Below, one piece after another: positions 55,295 to 64,000 of a DNA stretch of 64,000 nucleotides. The stretch's first letter is position 1. The number at the start of each line of letters is the position of its first letter. The notes below the pieces were generated by a model that saw only the letters and a program-made list of their open reading frames with translations, did no database searches and was not told the origin of the DNA. The translations under genes and the position numbers were made by a program. Source of the stretch: Roseiarcus sp963721905 (GTDB lineage Bacteria > Pseudomonadota > Alphaproteobacteria > Rhizobiales > Beijerinckiaceae); assembly GCA_963721905.1 (NCBI GenBank), contig CAVRMF010000029.1, positions 186,001 to 250,000 of the forward strand. Reading direction: 5' to 3'.

Positions 55295-58079
55295 ATGCTA
55301 TCGAACAAGCACGGCCAAATCCGCCGTTTGCTCGTCGGAATGACGACCGTTCTCGCGGCGCTCATCGCGGTCGAAGCCCACGCGGCTGAGGCCGGCGAGG
55401 ACCAGGCTATCTACAATTCAATTTTGCCAGCAAATATAGCATCTGGGATCGGCACTTCGCTTTCCAAGGTTGAAGTCGTCGGCAATCCGCGACTCACCCA
55501 AAGGCACCCCAACACGCTTTGGGACCAGGACGACATCGATCACTACAAGGAAATGCTGAAGACGAGCCGGGAGCTCCAGCTTCAGTTTTCTGACCTCAGA
55601 AGCCGGATGGACGAGCGGATCGGCAAGCCGCTGGACATTCCGGCGCCGCAGCAAGGCCCAGACGGCGCCTGGCTTTATCCGGGCGAATATTTTCCTCCGT
55701 TTCCCGGCGCTCCGGCCGGAGAGGACGTGGTAAGCCGATTTCGGCGTTATCTGTACCGGGACGGCGAAGCGATATCCGATCTGGGGACGATGTATGTTTT
55801 GACCGGGGACGAGAAATACGCCAGATATGCGAAAGACCTTCTTCTCGCCTATTCAAATTGTTCCCACTACGGGCCGTCAAAATTTCTTTATTATCGTAGC
55901 AACTTTGGTCTCTCAGGAACACTTTTGGACGAAGCGATCGTCCTCGAAAAATTAGCCCGGGGCTACGACCTAGTATACAATTCTCCCGCGTTATCCGCCG
56001 AGGATCGTGTCCGTATTCACGATGAATTATTGCGTCCTCTCGCTTCCGAAATGATTTACCCGGGCCTTCCAGACATCGATCCGACCGGAAGTTTCGCACG
56101 TCAGATCAACAACCGCGGCGCCATCGGCGGAACAGCTGTACTGTTGGCCGGCTATGCGACCGACGACCAGGAACTCGTCAACGCAGCCCTTTATGGCATC
56201 AGAACCAACCTGACCAAACCTGACCCTGTCCACCTCAGGCAATTTCCCCCGCCCCAGGACTGGATCGCCGCAACCGCCGATCACCCGAGCAACGGATTGC
56301 TGACCGTCCATTTCGCGCCTCCCGCGATCCCGGGAGGCGCGTGGGTCGAGGGGTCGCCCAGTTATGTCTTTTATGCGCTGTGTTCGATGGTGAACGCCGC
56401 CGAAGCCGCATGGCATCATGGACTGGACCTCTATCGCTACAATGACCACATTTTCAAGTCCATGTTCGATTATCCAATTCTGCTTAGCTATCCTGACATG
56501 ACGACGCCGGCCGAGAACTCATCTAATCGCCAATCGTTGTTCAACGGCTACGTCCCAACCCTGTACGAATACGCTTACCGTCGCTATCGCGACCCGCGGT
56601 ACCTCGCCATCATTAACTCTCCGCCCGAGCGGGCGTACCTCGCCTCGCTGAACGCTTCGCCCGCAAGGCCGAAGGGGAGAAGCTCTCGCTCTCTGAGCAT
56701 GACACGCGTCGGAAGTGCGCCGCCATCTCTTCTCTACGATCTGAATCCGAATGAGCTGCCAGGACCAATGAAACTTCCCAGCGTCAACTATCCGGCGGTT
56801 GGTTTTGGCGTTCTTCGAACGGCCGCGCCCGTTGGCAAGGGGATACAGGATTTGACGCTCTCTTATGGCCCCAGCGCGTCGCAAGGTCATCCTGATAAAT
56901 TACACATTGATCTCTTTTCTTTCGGCGACGTTCTCATGCCGAGCCCGGGGGTTCATTACCCTTACAACGACCCCCAAATCATTACGTGGTATCATACGAC
57001 CCTCGCGCACAATACGCTCACGGTTGATGAAGCCAGTCAGAAGGTTCGCCCACACAACCCCAGGGAGCCAAATGTTCGCGCCGATCAGACAGTCTTCGGC
57101 CCCGCGGAGAGCATCGGCGTCCAGCGGGCCTGGTCGGACTCGGCGTACCCGGGCGTCACGATGGATCGAGCACTCTTCCTCACGAGCGGGTACCTTGCCG
57201 ATCTTTTCGGCGCCGTCTCCGATTCTCCCCACAAATACGATCTGGCTTGGCATATCCGCGGCTCTCCGAGCTTGAGCCTCAATCTCAGCCCATCGCCCTT
57301 TCGGGACCCTGTTCCAAACGGGTACAACGTGCTGACAGACGTAAGGGCGTCCGAGCCGACGGAACATGCCTTGGTCGGCGACAATGGTCCAGGGGGACCA
57401 TTCTGCGCGGCTCCTGGCCGCAGGCGGGTTTCCCACTCAGGCGATCATAGGTGGAGGCGGTGTTTACGTCGACTATACATCCAACGTTCCCAATAAGAGA
57501 CCAACAGCCCCTACCCTCATTGAGCGCCGCGACAATGTTCGATCCACAATATTCGGAAATGTTCTGGATCTGTCCGGAGACGGCTACGTCAAAAGCGTGA
57601 AGCAGGAAGGCGGAATCGATAGCGGGTTTGGCCTGCTGACGGTCGAAACCGCGAACGGCGCCGATCTCTGCTTTGCATCCTACCGCTCGGGCACGCATAC
57701 AGCAGGCGGACTTGAAACCGATGCGCTTCAGGCCCTGGTGCAAATGGACGGGTCGCATCCCCGTGCGGCATATCTGGGGGGCGGAACGGTCTTGAAATTC
57801 GGCGATTTGTCCCTCGAGCGAAGCGAGGTAGGCTTGGCCTATGTCGAAAAATCTTCGGATGGCGGCTACATCCTCGGCAACCCGTCGCCTGCCCCGGCGA
57901 CCATCACCGTGAAGCTTTCGGAACTCGACGGGCTTGACGCGTTCGATCTCGACGATCAGGGCAGACCTGCCGGAAAAGTGGACGTCAAGGCCGTGACAAC
58001 CGATGGAATCACGATCCATCTGAATGCGTCGACCCGTATCGAGTTCGTGCGGAGCAGAGGCTCGAAGACGGGGCCGTAG
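55295..58079 (+). pseudogene. Heparinase II/III / alginate lyase-type polysaccharide lyase, one frame break
   Basis: This is an exported enzyme with a signal peptide (RRLLVGMTTVLAALIAVEAHAAEAG). An alpha-toroid alginate-lyase-like domain follows (LGTMYVLTGDEKYARYAKDLLLAY, then INNRGAIGGTAVLLAGYA), then a heparinase II/III beta-sandwich (YGPSASQGHPDKLHIDLFSFG and WYHTTLAHNTLTVDE, with likely catalytic His and Tyr). The frame breaks near 57371-57372, where removing one T of CCTTGG gives HAWSATMVQGDH and joins LLAAGGFPTQAIIGGGG. The length of 2785 is one over a multiple of three, so a repaired protein has 927 residues. It probably trims or degrades the polysaccharide made by this locus. Confidence 0.8.
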
Positions 58080-58180
58080 CATTCGCGAGCGCCTAAAGAC
58101 GAAGCGTCGTCGGAAGCAGTAACGGATCGCAGCTCAAAGTTGCTTGCGACATGTCACTTCCGACAAAAACGGACCAGCAC

Positions 58181-59161
58181 CTATGAGTTCTTCCCGCGCG
58201 CGAGTTCAATCTGGTTACGAATCCATGGATACGTATGTGCAATCCCTTGTTCAAGCGTAACTTTCGGCTCCCATCCAAGTTTTTCCCGGATTAGCTCGTT
58301 GTGGGAATTCCGCCCGCGCACGCCAAGCGGGCCGGGAACGTGCTCGATCCCCAAATTCTTATCCGCAATTTTCATGACCAGCTCAGCTAGGTGATTAATC
58401 GTCACCATCTCTTCCGAACCGACGTTGACCGGTCCAGCGAAGGTTTCGGACCTAGTGAGACGCAGAGTAGCCTCTACGCAATCCGTTATATACAGGAACG
58501 ACCTGGTCTGGAAGCCGTCACCCCAGATCTCGATGGCGCCTCCAGGTTTGGCTTCCGCAACCTTACGGCAGAGGGCCGCGGGTGATTTCTCCCGTCCGCC
58601 AGTCCAAGTGCCCTCCGGTCCGAAGATGTTGTGGTATCGAGCTACCCGACATTCCATCCCGTGGTTTCGATTGTAAGCCAGATAAAGCCTCTCGGAAAAC
58701 AACTTCTCCCAACCGTATTCACTGTCAGGGTTGGCGGGATATGCGCTGTCCTCCCGTGTCACAGGAGCGCTCGGGTCCATTTGATTGTGCTCGGGGTACA
58801 TACAGGCGGAGGAGGAATAAAATACCCGTTTGACGTTGCGCTTTCTACAGGTCTCAAGAACGTTTAGATTTATGGTGGCAGAGTTATGCATAATCTCCGA
58901 GTCATTTGCACCAGTGAAGACGAACCCGGCGCCGCCCATGTCTGCTGCGAGTTGGTAAACTTCATCGAATTTTTGGTCAATCACCTGCCGACAATTATCC
59001 TGCTCCCGGAGATCCGCAAGGACGAAATCGTCCGCCTCGGTAGCACTAAACTCCGGGAATTTAACATCTACACCACGAACCCAAAACCCCTCTGCCTTTA
59101 ATGTCTTAACCAGATGAGAACCGATAAAGCCGCCGGCTCCACAAACAAGAGCTCTTTTCAT
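58181..59161 (-). CDS. GDP-mannose 3,5-epimerase-like NAD-dependent epimerase
   Basis: The 326-residue extended short-chain dehydrogenase has the NAD motif GAGGFIGSHLV near residues 8-18, Ser/Tyr/Lys catalytic residues (YSSSACMYP and YGWEK), and blocks characteristic of plant-type GDP-mannose 3,5-epimerase: AADMGGAGFVFTGANDSEIM and RYHNIFGPEGTWTGGREKSP. That enzyme makes GDP-L-galactose or GDP-L-gulose from GDP-mannose. Here it would supply an unusual L-sugar to the polysaccharide. Another NDP-sugar epimerase activity remains possible. It is convergent with the lyase gene. Confidence 0.85.
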   Translation of the reverse strand: MKRALVCGAGGFIGSHLVKTLKAEGFWVRGVDVKFPEFSATEADDFVLADLREQDNCRQVIDQKFDEVYQLAADMGGAGFVFTGANDSEIMHNSATINLNVLETCRKRNVKRVFYSSSACMYPEHNQMDPSAPVTREDSAYPANPDSEYGWEKLFSERLYLAYNRNHGMECRVARYHNIFGPEGTWTGGREKSPAALCRKVAEAKPGGAIEIWGDGFQTRSFLYITDCVEATLRLTRSETFAGPVNVGSEEMVTINHLAELVMKIADKNLGIEHVPGPLGVRGRNSHNELIREKLGWEPKVTLEQGIAHTYPWIRNQIELARGKNS

Positions 59162-59379
59162 GGTCGTTGTTCCGCCTCTTCTCTCGATTACACAATCGGA
59201 ATTCTCCGTAGGACCTCTACATGAGGAGCGTCCCGCTGTCCACAGGGCGATCGAGTTTGGGCGGCAACGTGGATTACCCTGAACAAAAATGGTAGTGAAG
59301 GCTCAATTCTTGCTATCCAGAGGCATACTTCTTAAAAATAGAAAATTGTCGCGCTGCATCGAGATGAGCGGGCGTTCAG

Positions 59380-59490
59380 ACCCGTCGCCGCTTTACATTG
59401 CGGCCGGGCACGGCGGTCGGGCAACGCGACCGCGCCCTTCAGATTGAGCAGTTCCAGAAGCGCCCACGCCGTGGCGATCTCGTTGCCGCG
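59380..59490 (-). mobile_element. Possible ISAs1-type transposase fragment
   Basis: The minus strand reads GNEIATAWALLELLNLKGAV, which resembles the conserved NEI...LL..L.LKGAVV block of ISAs1-family transposases. It then loses the family pattern. It abuts the IS5-type remnant, suggesting nested insertions. The match is short, so the family call is tentative. Confidence 0.4.
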
Positions 59491-59810
59491 CCCGCTGGCC
59501 TTTGATCTGACCGGCGGCGAGGCGCATGAGGTCAAAGGTTACGACGCACTGATGGAGCTCTGCGAAGCGCAGCCCGAAAGGCGGGACAAGGGCGACGACA
59601 CCGACGCGATCGCGAGATCTCGAGCAGCGCGGCATCGAGCCGGTCATTCCGCCGAAATCGAACCGCACAAAGCCGATCGAATACGATCGCGAGGCCTATA
59701 AGCGTCGCAATCTCATCGAGCGCTGCGTCAACGTTCTCAAACAGTTTCGCCGCATCGCCACCGCTACAAGAAAACCGCACAAGGCTCTGGATCAAAACCG
59801 TCAACACGGC
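59480..59810 (+). mobile_element. IS5-family transposase remnant
   Basis: The plus strand holds pieces of an IS5-type (DDE) transposase in changing frames: LPRPLAFDLTGGEAHEVKGY, DALMELCEAQPERR, then IEPVIPPKSNRTKPIEYDRE, YKRRNLIERCVNVLKQFRRI and YKKTA. At least two frame changes and missing DDE residues show it is dead. It lies between the epimerase and GT2 genes. Confidence 0.75.
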
Positions 59811-59871
59811 CTAAAAAACACTATTCTTTTGTTTCCCTACTCTGTTGCACCCGACGAGCACCAAAGCCGCG

Positions 59872-60828
59872 TTACGTTCGATTCTGAGGGTCACTGCCGA
59901 TCAGGATTTCAGCGACCAGATAAAGCGGCCGACGCTTCGTCTCGTTGGAAATCCGTCCGACGTACTCGCCGATGACGCCCATCGTCAGCAGCTGCATACC
60001 GCCCAAAAACAGCACGGCCGCCAGTAGAGAGGGATAACCTGGAACCGGGTTGCCGAAAAAAATCGTGCGCAGGACAATGAACGTTCCATAGAGCACCGCG
60101 GAGCTCGCGATCAACAATCCAAAATACGAAGCGAACTGAAGGGGCCGCATGGAGAAACTCGTAATGCCTTCGATCGAAAAATTCCACAGACGCCAGTAAT
60201 TCCACTTGGTCAACCCAGCCGCGCGCGGGGCTCGCGCGTAGGCAATCTCGGTCTGACGAAAACCGATCCAGACGAACAGCCCTTTCATGAAGCGGTGGCG
60301 CTCGCGCAATTGGAGAAGCGCGTCCACCGCGCGTCGGCTCAAGAGACGAAAATCGCCGACATCGTTCGGAATCACCTGATCGGCGAGCTTGTTGATGATG
60401 CGGTAGAATAAATGTGCTGTCGCGCGCTTGATCGCGCTCTCGCCCTCGCGAGCGGTGCGTCGGGCGTAAATAACGTCGTAGCCCTCCTTCCACAGGGGAA
60501 TCATTTCGGCGATTAGCTCCGGCGGGTCCTGAAGATCCGCGTCGATGACAATGACCGCCTGACCCTTTGAGTGATCGAGGCCTGCGGTCATCGCGATCTC
60601 TTTGCCGAAGTTGCGAGAGAGCAAGACCAATCCGATGCGGGGATCCTGTTGATGATACTTGCGAACTAGGTCGGGCGTCGCGTCTTGGCTGCCATCGTCA
60701 ACGAACACGATCTCCCACGAAAGGCCAGTGGCGTTGAGCGCCGCGCTGGCTCGCGCCACAAATTCGGGCAACACTTGCACTTCATTGTACACTGGCGCCA
60801 CAAGGCTGATCGTGGGACTGTTGCTCAT
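59872..60828 (-). CDS. GT2 glycosyltransferase, polyprenyl-phosphate type (GtrB/DPM-like)
   Basis: The 318-residue membrane-attached enzyme transfers a sugar from a nucleotide to a polyprenyl phosphate. The GT-A domain shows SLVAPVYNE, VFVDDGSQDAT, SRNFGKEIAMTAGLDHSKG and the metal-binding VIDADLQDPPE, followed by NDVGDFRLLSRRAV. Two C-terminal membrane helices (YFGLLIASSAVLYGTFIVLRT and LLAAVLFLGGMQLLTMGVIGEYVGR) match GtrB-type proteins. The ATG at 60828 gives the usual start. A decayed methyltransferase gene diverges from it 24 bases away. Confidence 0.92.
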   Translation of the reverse strand: MSNSPTISLVAPVYNEVQVLPEFVARASAALNATGLSWEIVFVDDGSQDATPDLVRKYHQQDPRIGLVLLSRNFGKEIAMTAGLDHSKGQAVIVIDADLQDPPELIAEMIPLWKEGYDVIYARRTAREGESAIKRATAHLFYRIINKLADQVIPNDVGDFRLLSRRAVDALLQLRERHRFMKGLFVWIGFRQTEIAYARAPRAAGLTKWNYWRLWNFSIEGITSFSMRPLQFASYFGLLIASSAVLYGTFIVLRTIFFGNPVPGYPSLLAAVLFLGGMQLLTMGVIGEYVGRISNETKRRPLYLVAEILIGSDPQNRT

Positions 60829-60851
60829 GAGGCCCGTCTCGGTGACTGTGC

Positions 60852-61497
60852 GTGCAAGCCAAACGCGTCCCGCTGCGGAACCCGAGGCAGGCACGCTGCC
60901 GAAATACACTCAGCCACCAGATCTTCGAACCACCTGAGGCGCACTCGTACTACGCGGCCAAATTCGACCTCCTGGCTACGACCGTCGGTGCATTTCGCGC
61001 CCAGCAGAAGCAAGTGAATGGCAAGGTCCTGCGCTTTCGTCGCGGCTTTGAAGGAAACGAATTCGACCTCATTCGGCTCATGGACGTGCTCGAGCACGTG
61101 GATGAAGACGTCGCGCTGCTTGCCGACGCGGCGGCCTTGGCGAAGCCCGGAACGCCGGTGTTCATCACTGTGCCGGCTTTCTAATTCCTCTGGTCGGCCC
61201 CCACGACGTCTTCCTGGAACACCGGCGGCGCTATACGTCCCGCACGCTCGCGCGCACGATTGCCGGCGCCCGTTTGCATCTGGAGATGCTTCGCTACTTC
61301 TATGCGACGATCCTCCCTGCCGTAGTTCTCGTGCAACTCTTTGACCCGCGGCCGCGACCCGGCGAAGGGCAGCGACCTGCGGCCCATCCCCGGTCGCGCG
61401 GCTCCTTGGCGGAATGCTCGCTTTGGAGCGGCAATGTCTGTTTCCGCTAAATCGACTGGCTGGTCTTTCCGTTGTGGCCGTGGCAAGGACAAAGTAG
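60852..61497 (+). pseudogene. Decayed class I methyltransferase gene
   Basis: Pieces of one methyltransferase lie in order in different frames: HQIFEPPEAHSYYAAKFDLL, EFDLIRLMDVLEHVDEDV, ALAKPGTPVFITVPAF then a stop at about 61182, HDVFLEHRRRYTSRTLART, RLHLEMLRYFYATILPAVVL, and the C-terminus ALERQCLFPLNRLAGLSVVA ending at 61497. The SAM-binding core between the first two pieces is missing. This is real decay with deletion, a nonsense codon and at least two frame shifts. Such genes commonly travel with the GT2 gene and the FAD oxidoreductase found nearby. Confidence 0.8.
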
Positions 61498-61639
61498 CCC
61501 CGGGATGCTCGTTCGACTGGGACGCGGAGCCGAAGCGGACTCCAAGCTAAGCAGCGTCTTATCGGGTTGAATTTGTCCGGGAGGGTTGCATTGGGTTGGA
61601 GAGGGGATCGGAACAAGTGCGGACGTCGCCCGCAGCCCT

Positions 61640-62911
61640 TCAGCGAGCCCAAAACTCGTTCCATTGCTGGCTCAACTGCGAGCGTAACCATAGACCCACT
61701 TCCATCAGTTTATTAAATACCCGGGCGCGTTGGTCTTTCGTCATTTCCTGGTACACCAGCCCTAAGAAAAGTGCGAAGATGACTTCCCTATAGCCGAGGA
61801 ACTTATTGACCCCGTACCCTAACGCGTTGATCCCCCCGTCGGGATACACCGGCGCGAGCACAGGAAGGTGAAGTCCGTCGTACGATCCAGCCAGAAAGAA
61901 TGTCGCGAACAGCGTGTAGATGCCGTAGAATGGATTCCAGTTTACAGAAATCGCAGAAACTGGTATCGCCAAATACTGGTTGGCGATCGCTGAAGAAAAT
62001 ACAACAAGAGAAACGAAATATAACCACAGGGCTTCCGGCGCGTCCCGCTTGCGCCAGAAAAGGCCGGCGATGAACATCGCGGAAATGAACAAAAATGGCA
62101 ACGCAAACTTGTTTGCGACAAATCCCGGAGCAATCTCCTTCCAGAATGGGCCGTTGGGGACCGATTGATAGAGAAATACGTGATGAACTATGCCTGAGAG
62201 CGACCTCCAATAAGGAACAAATGAAAGCGAGAACAATCCGTACGGGATAAGGACAGCCAGCACCTTCATCCTTCTTGTTTCAAGGCTAAAGAATAGCCAA
62301 ATCGGAAAAAAGAGTGCAAGATGCTTCACAATTAAGGAGACCCCGACGAGAGTCAAGCCAGAAATCTTTTGCACATATGTCGTCGAGTTTCTTTGCCCAA
62401 TCAGCCTTGCCGCGAGTATCGAGATCAATATCGCCAGGTTATCGAATTGCGAATGGTACCCGGTTATGATAATCGAGATTGGGTTCAAAAAGAATATCAC
62501 GGCTGTTAGGAGGCCATACCACCGAAGCAGCACGTAGGCGATGCAGCAGTCAACACCGCTCAGAAATATAGCCACTTTCCAATGAAGCGCCCAGGTTCGA
62601 TCCGGCGCATTCCACGGAAGCATATCGAGCAACCAAAGTATGTTGCACCACGCCGGCCCATAATTATACCGATTGGTATCGGTATAAACGCTCTTTCCTT
62701 GAGTCATTAGATCGACTACGGAACGATAAGCGTCGAGATCATTGTTATATCCTCGAGCAGTCAGCGCCAGACGAAATACAATTCCAATGATCAATACAGA
62801 AAGAAACGCTATTAGGGTTTTGCGATCGTAACCAACCACCGGAGCCTCCGATCGTTTTGGCGTGAACTTTTCATTCTTTGACAGAAACGCTGCCCGCGAG
62901 TCCAGCGACAT
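61640..62911 (-). CDS. GT-C type polytopic glycosyltransferase
   Basis: The 423-residue membrane protein has about ten to twelve helices. The first periplasmic loop has acidic residues (YNNDLDAYRSVVDLMTQGKS, then YNYGPAWCNILWLLDML) as in polyprenol-phosphate-dependent mannosyl or glucosyltransferases of the GT-C fold. Further marks are FFLNPISIIITGYHSQFDNLAIL and VSLIVKHLALFFPIW. It could use the lipid-linked sugar made by the GT2 enzyme. The ATG at 62911 was preferred to a TTG 15 bases upstream. The specific family and sugar are not known. Confidence 0.78.
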   Translation of the reverse strand: MSLDSRAAFLSKNEKFTPKRSEAPVVGYDRKTLIAFLSVLIIGIVFRLALTARGYNNDLDAYRSVVDLMTQGKSVYTDTNRYNYGPAWCNILWLLDMLPWNAPDRTWALHWKVAIFLSGVDCCIAYVLLRWYGLLTAVIFFLNPISIIITGYHSQFDNLAILISILAARLIGQRNSTTYVQKISGLTLVGVSLIVKHLALFFPIWLFFSLETRRMKVLAVLIPYGLFSLSFVPYWRSLSGIVHHVFLYQSVPNGPFWKEIAPGFVANKFALPFLFISAMFIAGLFWRKRDAPEALWLYFVSLVVFSSAIANQYLAIPVSAISVNWNPFYGIYTLFATFFLAGSYDGLHLPVLAPVYPDGGINALGYGVNKFLGYREVIFALFLGLVYQEMTKDQRARVFNKLMEVGLWLRSQLSQQWNEFWAR

Positions 62912-63126
62912 CGAAGTCCCGCTCAAGAACGCGGTTCCGAATGCCTATCTGCAAGATTCGCAAGCTGCGGCGTGTTGGCAGAAGCCGGCGCCGATGACGA
63001 TCACTTTCGGGCACACTTGCTCATTCTTACGGCGCCACTTGATGATCGGATTCGCCGGTTAACATGGACGTCGCTTCAGAGTCCACATGGCGAGGCGCAC
63101 AAATGGGTAGCCACAACGTCTCACAC

Positions 63127-64000
63127 CAGACACAATTGCGCAACCGACGTCAGCGTTCTTGAGTTTGACGTCAACGTAGGCGAACCGGCGGGCAGCTTTC
63201 CCGTCAGCGGAACGCGGCTCGAGAAATTTTATCACCATTGGTTCACAAACGACGCGCATGTCATGCGGCTCATCCGCGAGCTAGGCAAGGAAGACCAGAT
63301 CCTGCTTAGGCCCACACAGACTGGAATGTATTATGCCAACAATTTCTTCAGGCTGTCGACTCCGCTCGATCTCCTGAGGTTCACTCCACTTAGCCTGCCG
63401 GACCGCATCCGGCTCGGCCTGCTCGCGCTGCGTGCGCGCCGCGTCCTGGACTGGAGTAAGCTCGAGAGCCTGACGGCCGCAGAATGGCTGCGCAGCATGG
63501 GCGGCGAATAAGTCTACCGCGTGGTGTGGGAACCGTTGTTGCGTGGCAAGTTCGGCGACATCGCAGACGAAATCGCGGCGGTCTGGTTCTGGAACAAGCT
63601 GAAATTGCGCGGCGGCAGCCGGGGAAGGGTGGCGAGGAGCAGCTCGCCTACTACAAGGGCGGATTCGCCGCGCTCGCCGATGCGCTGGTCGAGGCGATCC
63701 GCGCCCAGGGCGGCGAGGTTCTGACCGGCGAACCGGTCACTGGCGTGCGCGTGGAATCTGGGCGGACGGTCGGCGTCACGTCAACCCGCGGCGAAAGGCG
63801 GGCCGACGCCGTGATCGCGACGCCTCCCCTGCCGATCACCGCTGACCTAATAGAGCCGCACGTCTCGAAGTCCTACGTCGACAAGCTTCGGCGCATTCGC
63901 TACCTCGCCAACGTCTGCCTGGTTCTCGAGCTCGACCGGAGCCTGTCGAGCACGTACTGGTTGAACGTAAACGATCCCGGGTTTCCTTTTGTCGGCGTCA
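63127..64000 (+). pseudogene. Decayed FAD-dependent oxidoreductase (amine oxidase type), runs off the window
   Basis: The readable part starts at about DVSVLEFDVNVGEPAGSFPV and continues with GTRLEKFYHHWFTNDAHVM, LESLTAAEWLRSMGGE, a TAA stop at 63509-63511, VYRVVWEPLLRGKFGD, a one-base frame loss at about 63625, YYKGGFAALADALVEAIRAQ and RIRYLANVCLVLELDRS to the window end. The N-terminal GxGxxG FAD-binding segment is missing from this strand. Intact relatives are found beside GT2 genes in polysaccharide clusters and are mostly uncharacterised. Confidence 0.78.

Overview
The window looks like chromosomal DNA of a GC-rich alphaproteobacterium, most likely in the Hyphomicrobiales (Beijerinckiaceae, Methylocystaceae or Bradyrhizobium-like). 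This rests on gene content: a CIRCE and RpoH controlled groESL operon, bdhA next to a patatin, a DUF3141/phosphotransacetylase/FabI operon, a MocE-type Rieske protein, BrnTA, and rhizobial-style type I secreted proteins. The genus cannot be fixed from sequence reading alone.

Left part (1-31 kb) is mostly housekeeping and accessory metabolism. It holds groES-groEL, a two-gene type I secretion system (HlyD and HlyB types), an Ohr peroxidase, a PaiB-like protein, ispG, bdhA with a patatin phospholipase, and an enoyl-CoA hydratase. A seven-gene minus-strand catabolic operon (12.1-18.3 kb) follows, with a divergent LacI-type regulator: membrane hydroxylase, three-part sugar ABC importer, Rieske ferredoxin, TIM-barrel isomerase and PanB-like aldolase. 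Next come a small-molecule kinase-like protein, a BrnTA toxin-antitoxin pair, an RND efflux pump and the complete branched-chain 2-oxoacid dehydrogenase operon.

The middle part (31-43 kb) holds tRNA-Leu(CAG), a membrane protein, a DUF2252 gene, the fabI/pta-like/DUF3141 operon, four small uncharacterised genes (three of them exported), and a NarL-type two-component system whose sensor carries a periplasmic ABC-substrate-binding-like domain.

The right part (43-64 kb) is a surface or exopolysaccharide locus with lower and uneven GC. It contains a NodZ-like fucosyltransferase, two class I methyltransferases, three FkbM methyltransferases, a Wzx-type flippase, a Wzy/ligase-type protein, a type I secreted beta-helix protein, a heparinase/alginate-lyase-type enzyme, a GDP-mannose 3,5-epimerase-like enzyme, a GT2 and a GT-C glycosyltransferase. 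It is bounded and interrupted by transposase remnants (IS66, IS5 and possibly ISAs1 types), short repeats and decayed genes, so it reads as a mosaic that has been repeatedly reshuffled.

Five otherwise intact genes (panB-like, isomerase, DUF2252, DUF3141, heparinase) each have one frame break, and in every one the total length is one base over a multiple of three. This may be a systematic sequencing problem rather than five real pseudogenes. Two genes near the right edge (a methyltransferase and an FAD-dependent oxidoreductase) are truly decayed, with internal stops and missing parts.
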